A stretch of 64,000 nucleotides of DNA. It comes from Nectonema munidae (lineage: Eukaryota; Nematomorpha; Nectonematoida; Nectonematidae). Numbering within the stretch: the first letter of the stretch is position 1; every line of letters starts with the position of its first letter. The notes under the pieces are model-generated. The model was not told the origin of the DNA and did no database searches. It was given only the letters and a program-made list of their open reading frames with translations. The stretch is taken from assembly GCA_030549495.1 (NCBI GenBank), contig JAUIRK010000292.1:555001-619000 (forward strand). The letters are read 5' to 3'. Position numbers and translations under genes: made by a program. Positions 21,691 through 31,430 of the stretch are shown piece after piece.

Positions 21691-22632
21691 TCTGTATAAA
21701 TTATAAGCCAAAGCTGAGAAAACTCTCGTTGTATGTGCGCTTGTTTGACATCTGCAAAATTAGGAATGAAAAGAATCTTACAACAAACTAAAACATAAAA
21801 AATAACAAAATTTAAAAATATAATGGCTGTGTTCACCTCTCATACATTCACACTGCATCGACAATACTTAATGTATATAAAAAGGATTAAAAAAAAGTAT
21901 CTTAATTTTAGGGAAATGTCCCCCTCTAGATAGAGGAACATCATATCCCGCCAAGAGGAAAAAACTTGCTGATAAAACAGTGAATATTTTGGACTTGATC
22001 ACTCGGCGTCCTAAGAGTTAGAGACGCCATTGAGTTTTAGGTTTTTTTTATCATATTATTAACTAATTTACAACGCTAATTAACTTATCACATTGTTCCC
22101 TATTTCATACTGAAAAAGTACATATATAAATTAGTTAATTGACATGCACTCAAAACATATGAAAACAATAAAAATAACAGACAAAGTCACTGACTCACTG
22201 TGGGTCGGAGAAACATGAGCGTTGGGAAAATGTTTTGACTTGTACTTGGTCGAAGCGGCGCCAGAGGGTTTTGGCGCGCCTCTGGAGCACTGCCGCCTTG
22301 TAGAAACACAAATAAAATGTTTTTAAAATGATGTTTATCTGACCCGCATCCAGCACATTATTAGTTCGATGTTTAAAGTGGGTGTGCCCGTATTTTGCAG
22401 CGAAAAGTTTAAAAGAGCTCAAAAGGAAAAAATAATAAAATCACATTACGGAAAGATATGAAACAACCAACCTTCAATAGTCGCTTCAAACAAATTGAAC
22501 AACAGTGAAAAAATAAAGAGCTGTAAATTTACGTGTATTCCACAACACACGGAAAACAATTTGCACCGCTCCACACCGCTTCTCTGTGTTGACCCTCCAT
22601 GACCCCCAGAAAACAGCTTTTAAGAACCCCTG
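21691..22632 (-). other. 5' region of the ZBED-type hAT
   Basis: Untranslated or 5' terminal part of the outer element. It includes a GC-rich inverted repeat (GGCGCCAGAGGG ... CGCGCCTCTGGAGC near 22255-22290) and the right terminal repeat at 22590-22632. Confidence 0.5.
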
Positions 22633-22640
22633 GTCTAGTT

Positions 22641-23339
22641 ATTATAAGCTTTTTTGGATAGCTTCTTGTTTTCTTTCATTTCTTTTAGTTGGTTTATTAT
22701 TATTTTTTATTTATTTATGAACAAACATATAGTAGAATTAATTAGCAAAAACAAAATCAAAACAATGGTCAAATTAACATGGTCCAGAAATGAACAAGCT
22801 TACAAAAAATAAGTAAATGTAAAAAACAGCAGTAAACACTACTATGTCGAATGAATTGAATGACAATACTGTATGTTGTGTAATAAGAACACACACATAA
22901 AGCCAACTGAAAGACGCTAAAAAGGTGCAACCATTGAATATATTTTAATTGGCAAAAGAGGAACTTATTTTCACGGTAAAAATTTTTTTCAAAGTATTTG
23001 ATCATTACACCACTTCCTAGTTCATTGGAACATGGTAGATCTTCCATTTAGTCAAGATATATACTTCTTTTTTTAAATTATTTCTTTTGATCACACGTTC
23101 TCTTTTTAATTTGTTTTCATGTTGCTTCTTTCTCTCATACTAATCTTCAAAATATTTTATAATGAGTTTTTTTTCTTTTTTTTTAATAATTATTTCATAA
23201 TCAATATGATTAAAGAAAGTATTATAAGACAAAATATATATAAAAAAATGATATTTTTACTATATAACCAATATATAACGATTTTCTGAAAAATTTTACA
23301 GAAATTATTTTTTTGGAATAAAACAGATTTTCATGCATA
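22641..23339. other. Non-coding AT-rich stretch
   Basis: Follows the right duplication of the hAT nest. No gene, RNA or repeat boundary is recognised; short frames here are chance. Confidence 0.3.
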
Positions 23340-23344
23340 CATCA

Positions 23345-23860
23345 CTAATTCAATTGACCCTTTCAGATATTTTTTAACAATATTAGCCAAAATAGAGTAC
23401 AGAAATAAAATAAACATAGTGGAATTGGTATAAAAACAGATACTTTTAAAAATATTTTTGGAAATAATTTTTAGACGTAAACTGCAAAATTGATTGAAGT
23501 TTTCAGATATTTTCAAAATCTAAATGCGAAACTGAGTCCAAAAATGAAACAAACATTTTAATTTGGTATTAAACAGAAATTTTATTTTAATTTTAAAAAT
23601 ATTTGTGTAGACAGACGTAAACCGCTTATTTGATTGACACTTGTAGATATTATAAAACCTCTAAATGAGAAAACTGAGTTAAGAAATGAAACTAGCATAG
23701 TTGATGTGGTATAAAAATTTATATTTCATGTCAAATATGAATCAATATTTTCGAGGCCAATTTTAAGACATAAATAGTAAATTTCATTTACACTTTTAGG
23801 TATTTTCTAATCTTAAACGCAAAAACTGATTCCTGAAATGAAACTATTATATTTCATTTA
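23345..23860. repeat. Decayed tandem repeat, about 140-bp period
   Basis: A motif TTTCAGATATTTT recurs at 23361, 23501, 23641 (as TTGTAGATATT) and 23794 (as TTTTAGGTATTTT), spaced 140, 140 and 153 bp. Between anchors, further matching blocks occur in the same order: CTAAATG-GA-AAACTGAGT, AAATGAAAC, TGGTATAAAA and AGAC-TAAA-C. About 3.5 diverged copies are visible. This may be an old minisatellite or the inside of an unrecognised element. Confidence 0.65.
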
Positions 23861-25284
23861 TTAAAAAATGTTAATTTTTGATATTGACTGACAGTTTTTG
23901 AGATAAAAGTGTCATTCATCTATCATGGAAATGCTAATAAAAGATGCTTCTAACAATTTTAGGAAAAGTAACAAAATTAGAAAGAATTTAGCCTAGTTTT
24001 TACAAATAATTTTTAATAAGGGGACGGTGTGGGCTTACGCCCCTCCCATCTCCCCAGTACTAATAGGGTTAAGTAAAGAGCTTGCTTCACTAGGTATAAA
24101 ATCTTATCTTAACTTGAACATCATTGCAATGTTTAATTATTCCAAGAAAGTTTTGGGGTTAAAGTGGGTCGAGGTACTTGAAAGAATAAAATCTTTTTTT
24201 TATAATACTGTACTATCATATACAACATATGGTATTTTAACAAGGCAAATTTCTACAGCAACTCACCTTTCACTTTTGCTGCTTGAAGTTTTCTTTCTCC
24301 TTAAACATAATTTGAATAACTCATTTTAGCATGTTTTTTCCTATCTTTTTCTATAGTTTATTTTCAATTTACATCATTTGATTACTCAACATCTTTCTTT
24401 ATTTTTGTATGTCACTCTCATTGCCATGTAAATTTTGTAGTATATATTTCCGTAATCACTGTAATGAATATTTGTATATATTCGTTCTTAAGCAAATCAA
24501 CCTTTCTCTATTTCATCATGACGGTATTTTTGACAATATATAGACAGGTAATGAATACAATTTAGTTAATTTGAGACTACATTAACTTTTTTATAGTACA
24601 ATTTTCCATTGAAAAAGTTGGAACAGAGCGAAGTACATCAGACTTAATTACGTTTTGGGAAGAAAAGATTGACTTCAACATCTCTGATTGAAACTAGATC
24701 GATTGATTTGTGTCCATTATATGATTGGCCTTGATCAATAACAAAAAGGGCAATGCATTTTATTAATTTGGATTATTGGCTTAAGAACAAGTATTGGGAG
24801 CCTTTATTTCCAAATCATCAAGATTATTGCTGCAATTATTATTGAACAAGTTCAGTGAGATCAGATGACTGTTTGCAGATGTTTAACAATAGTTAAGAAG
24901 TCATGCAACAATTTAGAAAACCGAAATTATTTATTTTAATATAATTAATAGGTATTTAATTATATCCCATTTTTATTATTTAAAGAATTCACGACATTTT
25001 AAAAACAATTTGCCAATAAAGTAATAAATTAATTTTAGATTGTAGGATTTGATTTGTTTCAAAATTTGCATACTCTAATGATATTAATTCACTTGGAACT
25101 AACAATAAATAAATAAATTATAAAAATTAATTTTTCATGGTAGATCATTTCGATGTTATAAATTGAAGACGAAATTTAAATTTTGGGAAGATACATCTAG
25201 CAGATGAAAAATTTTATTGCTATATCGAGCTAAAACCATTAAATATCGAAAGCAAACTTTTTCTGCTGCGGAATTTTTATTTAA
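23861..25284. other. Non-coding stretch
   Basis: AT-rich. A GC-richer patch near 24021-24060 (GGGGACGGTGTGGGCTTACGCCCC) resembles one end of a hAT-type MITE, but no partner end was found. The open frame at 24027-24329 starts inside this patch and looks like chance. Confidence 0.25.
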
Positions 25285-25414
25285 CCCATTTACGACCAAT
25301 GTTCCTATTTTGGAACATAAGTAATTTCATCTTCGTCTGTTTTTTTCAATGACTTTGAATATAAATCGTCTGCGTTTTTTTAGATATCGTCTGCTTTACT
25401 TGGTCTTAAACGGG
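25285..25414. mobile_element. TTAA-flanked piggyBac-like MITE (130 bp)
   Basis: The inverse of the 9053-9182 element, of identical length. It is flanked by TTAA at 25281-25284 and 25415-25418, starts CCCATTTACGACCAATG and ends CTTGGTCTTAAACGGG. The palindrome GTTCCTATTTTGGAAC lies just inside the left end. Confidence 0.85.
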
Positions 25415-25559
25415 TTAAACAATTCCTTCAAAATGTCTGAAAAAGCTTTAAAAAAATATTGTTTCAAGTTGTTAAATAAAATTGGTATTTTCTTTTATCG
25501 CACATGCCTAATTCGTAAATGTTCATTTTTCTTAATGGTAAAAAAATGAAATATGACCA

Positions 25560-26950
25560 CTCACACTTGAAATTTTCTTCTACTGCTTTAACGTCTGGTG
25601 GTGAAAAGGAACATAGGTGTCTTTTATGTTCTGAAGTGTTAGTATCCACTTTTTTAAAGCCCGTCAAGTGATGCTTGCGCTGGTAGTGAAGCACTCGAAT
25701 TCAGTATGGCTGAACGATTGCACAAATAGAGTATCGTTTGAAAAGTTTCAAAAAATATATGTTGTTCTGAAGTTGTAAAATTGAAGCATATCTTTCTGTC
25801 AGGCGATACCGTTAGAAGGCTAATATGAGAGATGTCTGATGACATGTCAGATGGAGTTTTATTGATTTGGAATTCGATTTTCTACTTTTTTGCTTAGATT
25901 GATGAAAAGATGGATGCTGTAAACTTATCTCAACCTCGTGTTTACGTACAATATGTATATTACAATAATCTAGTAGACAAATTTTTATTTTGCGAAACTC
26001 AGCAATAGAACAACTGTAAGAGAAACATTCAACAAAGTGATAAATTTTTTTTATAACACATGTTATAAAGGAATCTGTCTAATCAAAAATCTCCAGATCT
26101 AATTGGTACCCAGTGTACCGAGCCATAAAACAAAGTTTTCAATGAAGTCATTTAAACAGTGTATTTAGAAAATGCTACAAATCTTGTTTGTTTTCTGATT
26201 TGAAAAACTCTTACTGCACTCAAACGTGAGGTGGCTTTTCAAAAGAAAATTTTCCAAACGATATTATGGAAACAAATCCAGCAATTTCTGGAAGGCAAAC
26301 TAGACATGCATGTAGAATTTTCTAATATCCTTTTTCATATATTTCTATCATTTTTAGTCAACAGATTTGAATATATGAATTCCTTTAATCTTGCGTTGCA
26401 AATAAAAAAAGATCAGAGTACTCCATTGTAATAAAAAAATGCCAGCCTTTGAAATGAAGCTGAAATAATCACCTTCTTTGACAAGAAAATCTCGATTTTG
26501 GAACATAAAATAAAAATCTCCTGTAGGCCATAAAACGCCACATAGCATGTCAAGAAATTTCTCTTTATTTTCTTAATCTACAAAAATTTGAAAAATATTA
26601 TCAATTTATCAAAAATCCGTTTATAATCTCGATTAGTAAGCTGGCCTGAGAAAAAAATTCAAATAGAGTTTATTGATTTGGTTAATGATTGAGGAGGTGC
26701 AAAACATGTTTTTCTGAAATATCTCATAGCGATTATTTGATTGAAATGAAAGGGTCCTATGTTAACAAAAATTGCTCTGATTCGATTTACCACTACATAT
26801 GAGTGTGACCAAGCATATTCCATGCTACTTGTCATTAAAACAAAATCCCGAAACAGATTGGAAATGAGTAATGTTATGAGAGTTGCATTGGCTAAAACAG
26901 AGCCAAATTTAGACAAACTGCTTTTGACAAATCAGATGCCATCCATCTGA
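25560..26950 (+). pseudogene. Second ZBED-type hAT transposase remnant
   Basis: The + strand fragments, in order, are: HRCLLCSEVLVSTFLKPVK (ZBED finger, about 25605-25670), DTVRRLI and EMSDDMSDG (about 25806-25855), IDEKMDAVNLSQPRVYVQY (25895-25955), LTALKREVAFQKKIF, and finally YECDQAYSMLLVIKTKSRNR with LEMSNVMRVALAKTEPNLDK (26759-26950), the C-terminal dimerisation region ending at a natural stop. Several in-frame stops and frame changes make it inactive, and the core is shortened relative to a full transposase. I could not define termini or target duplications; the TTAA MITE lies just upstream. Confidence 0.75.
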
Positions 26951-28222
26951 TTGAGTTTTTGATTGTTCAGACAATTTTTAATAAACAATTGTGTCGATTT
27001 TTAGTACAGTAGTTTATATGTTGATTTATATTTTAAATGTGATCCTAATCTATTACAAAATTATAGTTAGACCTCTACCCCGAAAATTTTTAGAAAGTTT
27101 GTGAACAAATCTTAAAGCTCAACAAGGAAAAAAAATCTTTCATATATGATAGATCACTACACATCAGATGTACTTATACCAAGGCTAAAAATGATCTCTG
27201 TTATAAATCTTTAGGCAACTGAATTTTGGGTTGGACAGATTTTATATAACATGTCCGAAAGTTAAACATGTCTTTGTCTTCTAAAGAACAAATAGAAATG
27301 GTTGTATAAGAGGACTCATTGGTAATACAGTCAGACTTCATCTATCGGACAGAAGATTATTCGACAACCCCACTATTCAATGCAATATTGATTAGGAGTT
27401 CAAAGATATTTCTTAGCCTCTCATCTCACTAATTGCCAACAAGCCTGGTTCATATCAAATAAATTGGTTAGATGGATTGATTACTCTGTACTGAAATGCA
27501 TTGTTACTTAAAATTAAACTTTAAATTTTTGCAGCAAAATGTTACCAAGCTTAATTAGTAACACAATAAAACAAAAGATTATCTTATATAGTATTCATAT
27601 TATACCTACACATAATATTCTGTCAGTAAAGTAAATTGCTTGACAAATTTATTTAGGATATGGTCTATGAATTGACAGATTTGTAGCCGTGAATTTAAAA
27701 TTGGCTATTTTAAATAGAAATTGAAGGTTTAAAATTGTTGGACGAAATATTCATGGGCAAAATAAAACCCAGGGGGCTTTATCGACGAATTAATATGGAT
27801 AAACATTATAAGCTTTAAATTATAGAGTTCTTATATAGTTATATGCTATAAAAAATATTTGCCCTTTTAAAAATGCATGGGCTTTTATTCAAATGACTGT
27901 CTATATTACTGCCTCTGATTAAATATAGCTCAAATTTGCATTATTATATCAACGAAGTGGACGTTAATAAAAAAAATAGATTTTAAATATTCATTCTAAG
28001 ACTTAACTTTAAAACAAGAAAAGTAATATCGAAAATCTACTCAGAAGACAAACAAGTTTAATTACTTTAAAAAAGATATATAATTAAGAAAATTAAAAAT
28101 ATTAGAAAGGGGAAGGCTTTTTCGCCCCCTTGAGATAACCTCGCCCCTCAGTGTGCGCCCCTGATGTTAGGGTATACCATTTTCCTGTTTTTAATTCAAA
28201 CATAAATTCTGCAAAGTGTGAT
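26951..28222. other. Non-coding stretch with orphan transposon ends
   Basis: At 27329 a pogo/Tigger-like end (CAGTCAGACTTCATCTATCG) occurs without a visible partner. At 28115-28163 the sequence inverted reads CAGGGGCGCACACTGAG, close to the end of the hAT MITE at 50876. No gene is seen. Confidence 0.35.
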
Positions 28223-31200
28223 ATTAATTAATTAATTAATTAATTAATTAAGTTGTTTGTGGCGTTCGCACCCATCCTTTCGGATATCGTGGCCCGCCCG
28301 GAATGCTGAGTCCAAGTCTACCTGGACTTTCCATCCCACTAAACGCCTAACGGCCCTTGTTAAACATAATAATAATAGTGTTTTATTAATAAAAATAAGC
28401 AGTATCTGTAACACTTAATGATTTTTGTTTCGAAAGACGTAGAAGAATATGTTCAGGCAATCTGGACTCAAAGGAAGATCAACTTCATCGAGATGAAGAC
28501 CAAACTGCTTTCCATTTATTTGCAAGAAGAAAGAAAATTATCATAAAATTAATATAAACGAAATACATATATTGACATAAATACATACACACACACACAT
28601 TTATATATAAAAAATATAATATATATATATATAAATTAAAAGGAAGTAATTTGTACATTATATAAAATAAAAGTATTGTATAAAGATTTCTTTAGCAACT
28701 TGTATGAAGAAAGATTCAAAAAAACGTGATATTTATTAATAAGAATGGTGGTTCTGTAAACAATTTTCGAGAAACACGATGTTTGTTTATAATGATTAAT
28801 ATGAAGATAATTACATATTCTTGTATTATATGAATGATATTCAGAGTTGAAAGAGATAAGAGGAGAGAACATATGCATTCTGGATAATGATGAATAATGA
28901 AAACTAACATGGCATAATACATTAATAAAAAAGATATCACAATCAAGGAAAAATTTCTGATGATTATGATTTTGATTTACAAATTTACTATATCTTTTCA
29001 ACACTCGATTCAGCTTTTTCAGAAGAGTTTTATTCGAAAAACCCCAGACTATGTTGGCGTATTTCAAGTGAGGGAAAATGTAAGAATAGAATAAAAGCAG
29101 TCTAGTAGGAACAGGAAGATAATTCTGAAATTTATAGAAAATTCCACAAAATCTAGCAACCTTGCAAGTAACCGCTTTGATGTGTTCAGACCATTTCAAA
29201 TTTTCATTTATTGTTATCCCTAAAAAATTAAAACTCACAGTACGTTCAATAAATGTGTTATTGATGACTAGCTTAGAGTAGAAAAGAGATAGTTTGTTAG
29301 AAAAAAACATACATTTACATTTATTCAGATTAAGAAAAAGAAGATTATTTTCAGACCATATAGAAACATTTGCAAGTGAATCATTAACACTTATTAAACT
29401 ACAATCAGAAACTGAAGCATCAAACAAAAGCGTTACGTCATCAGCGTATAAAGTTGGATGGCAAAATTTTGGAATTACATGGATCAAATCATTGATATAA
29501 ATCAAAAATAGAAATGGTCCAAGGATGGACCCTTGAGGAACACCTACATAATTGTTATAAATGTCCGAACTAAAGCCGTCAAGATAAACATAGAATTTTC
29601 TTCCTGTTAAATAAGATTCTAACCAGTAGTAAAAACGTGATCTAAAGCCAATTTGGTTTAGTTTCAATAATAGAAGGGAATGGTTAACACTATCAAAGGC
29701 TTTGGAGAAGTCAAGAAAAACTCCAATACCAGAATTAGATTGGCATGAATCTATATCATGCAGTAATTTCAATACGGCTTTTTCAGTTGAACGTCCTTCA
29801 AGAAACCCAAATTGATGCTCTGTGAAGATTGAAAATTTGTACATAAACGACAGCATTTTGCTTACAACTATTTTTTCAAAAATTTTTGCAAAATTTGTAA
29901 TTATAGAGATTGGTCTATAATTATCAATGTTATCAATTTTTTTCTTATTCTTTAATAAAGGTAAAACTTTGGAAAGTTTCATGGCTTCGGGGAAAACACC
30001 TGAATTAAGGGACTTATTGAAAATATCAATGAGGGAGCTGGAAATGAAAGGGAGAGCGACTATTATAACTTTTAAACTTATCCCATCATAGCCAGATGAT
30101 TTTTTATTCTTGAGAGAAGACACTGCAATAATAAAATCATCATAAGAAATAGTTGAGCAAAAAAAAGTCTCCTTGTTTTTAGGTACTGTTTTATAGACGA
30201 AATTTATATTATTTTCGGTTGGAGAAAAGGATTCTTTTTGGAAAGCCGTGCAAAAATCATTACTAGAAAAAGGACTAGATCTTTCTTTAGCCTTGATATT
30301 AAAGAGGTTTTTCAAAGTATTCCACTTAGATTTCCTGTTGTAAGAAAACATGTTATGATAATAAGAAGCTTTGCTGGAAATGACCATTCTTTTGTAAGAT
30401 TTTAGACATGCTTTATAATTGACATAATTGTCATTATTTGGAACTAGTTTATATTTTTTGTATAGTTTTTCTTTGGCTTTTCTTAACTTAGCAAGCTTAA
30501 CCGTAAACCAGGGATTAAAATTCTTTCGAGAAACAACTTCAACTAATGGAAAAGATCTATTTAAAGATTTCAAAAAAAGTTTAGAGAACAACTCAAAAGA
30601 ACGATTTACGTCTATTACACTTTTAATACCACTAAAATCAGTCTCACCTAAATAATTTTGAAATTTGATGAAACACGTTTTGCTGAAATTACGCTTGAAA
30701 AAACGTTTAGGCACATTATCAATAGAAAGGTAATCATTCACTAAAACAATGTTCGGAAAATGATCAGATAATTCACAAAGTATATTAAACGATGAAAAGT
30801 TTACAGAAAAATTGATAAAAATATTATCAATACATTTTGAGGATTTACGCGTTGGTTTTGTTATGGTTGGAATGAAATTACCTTGAAGTAAAATCATTAA
30901 AAAATCATATACTAAATTATTCGAGCTAGCAGAAAACAAATCCATATTAAAATCCCCACAAATAAGGGCTTTTCGATCAGCTAATCTTTTTACTACAAAA
31001 TTTTGAAGAAAGTCCAAAAAGCTTAAGATATCAGAGTCTGGAGGACGGTAAACACCCAAAATATCAATGATAGAATTAGGAAGTGATACTTTAATATAAC
31101 AATAGTCACAAATAAAGTTTCCAACGGTATTTGCCTCGAAATAACTTATCGTATATTCAGATTTGATAAAGACGCCAATCCCTCCTCCCTTTTTGGCTCT

Positions 31201-31430
31201 TATATAGTATCTGAAATCGTAACCGGACAAATTGAAGTTAATGAATGCGTCAAGCTGCCAAATCTCTGTAAGTATCAAAATATCGAAATTAAATCTAAGA
31301 GAAGACAAAAAAAGTTCAAGGAGAGTAAACTTCGCATTTAAACTCTGAATATTCAAATGGAATATTTTTAGATTGGAATTTTGAGAAAATGTGTGCAAAT
31401 TGTTGAGTTCTTCTGGAATAGCTATACCTT
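28223..31430 (-). mobile_element. CR1-group LINE, apparently 5'-incomplete but with intact ORF2
   Basis: A non-LTR retrotransposon on the - strand. Its ORF2-type gene is unbroken, followed by about 400 bp of 3' untranslated DNA with a structured GC-rich stretch (28255-28360) and a simple-repeat tail (AATT)n at 28223-28251. Simple-repeat tails instead of poly-A are common in the CR1/L2 group. No ORF1 is recognised upstream of 31398, so the 5' end is probably truncated or undetected. I found no clear target duplication. Confidence 0.75.
28636..31398 (-). CDS. CR1-group LINE endonuclease/reverse transcriptase, intact
   Basis: A 920-codon ORF with no break. Residues 10-215 form an AP-type endonuclease: N16 in HLNIQSLNAK, E45 in TEIW, GVYRPP (115-120), CGDFNMD (147-153), IDNIF (190-194) and the SDH triad end (211-213). 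Residues 420-740 are the reverse transcriptase: NYRPISII (493-500), FGFLEGRSTEKAV, VFLDFSKAFDSVNH (560-573), VGVPQGSILGPFLF (618-631) and the catalytic YADD at 651-654. The C-terminal part has HSYNTR (855-860), as in CR1/Daphne/Crack-like elements. All catalytic residues I can check are present. The open frame continues upstream of the first Met without an alternative Met, so the true start may be lost. Confidence 0.9.
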   Translation of the reverse strand: MHTFSQNSNLKIFHLNIQSLNAKFTLLELFLSSLRFNFDILILTEIWQLDAFINFNLSGYDFRYYIRAKKGGGIGVFIKSEYTISYFEANTVGNFICDYCYIKVSLPNSIIDILGVYRPPDSDILSFLDFLQNFVVKRLADRKALICGDFNMDLFSASSNNLVYDFLMILLQGNFIPTITKPTRKSSKCIDNIFINFSVNFSSFNILCELSDHFPNIVLVNDYLSIDNVPKRFFKRNFSKTCFIKFQNYLGETDFSGIKSVIDVNRSFELFSKLFLKSLNRSFPLVEVVSRKNFNPWFTVKLAKLRKAKEKLYKKYKLVPNNDNYVNYKACLKSYKRMVISSKASYYHNMFSYNRKSKWNTLKNLFNIKAKERSSPFSSNDFCTAFQKESFSPTENNINFVYKTVPKNKETFFCSTISYDDFIIAVSSLKNKKSSGYDGISLKVIIVALPFISSSLIDIFNKSLNSGVFPEAMKLSKVLPLLKNKKKIDNIDNYRPISIITNFAKIFEKIVVSKMLSFMYKFSIFTEHQFGFLEGRSTEKAVLKLLHDIDSCQSNSGIGVFLDFSKAFDSVNHSLLLLKLNQIGFRSRFYYWLESYLTGRKFYVYLDGFSSDIYNNYVGVPQGSILGPFLFLIYINDLIHVIPKFCHPTLYADDVTLLFDASVSDCSLISVNDSLANVSIWSENNLLFLNLNKCKCMFFSNKLSLFYSKLVINNTFIERTVSFNFLGITINENLKWSEHIKAVTCKVARFCGIFYKFQNYLPVPTRLLLFYSYIFPHLKYANIVWGFSNKTLLKKLNRVLKRYSKFVNQNHNHQKFFLDCDIFFINVLCHVSFHYSSLSRMHMFSPLISFNSEYHSYNTRICNYLHINHYKQTSCFSKIVYRTTILINKYHVFLNLSSYKLLKKSLYNTFILYNVQITSF

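Larger units (their letters stand above)
11450..22632 (-). mobile_element. ZBED-type hAT element, split by nested insertions
   Basis: The outer element is defined by exact 8-bp direct repeats gtctagtt at 11442-11449 and 22633-22640. The right terminus inverted is CAGGGGTTCTTAAAAGC..., the left is AAGTGTTTTTCAAACTT..., and both sides carry GGGGGTCATGG-like or GTCCATGACCCC sequence just inside. Its transposase reads on the - strand: zinc finger and N-terminus at 21690-21276, core and C-terminus at 18107-16900. Removing the inner insertions leaves roughly 2.8 kb, normal for such an element. It was interrupted by an RTE-like LINE (18108-21265) and by another hAT (11656-16887). Confidence 0.8.

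Noticed and set aside
27329-28163. Orphan pogo-like and hAT-like ends as the two ends of one element
   Set aside because: They belong to different superfamilies and no matching duplications flank them.
29294-29500. Open frame on the + strand inside the CR1-group LINE
   Set aside because: Antisense shadow of the intact reverse transcriptase ORF.
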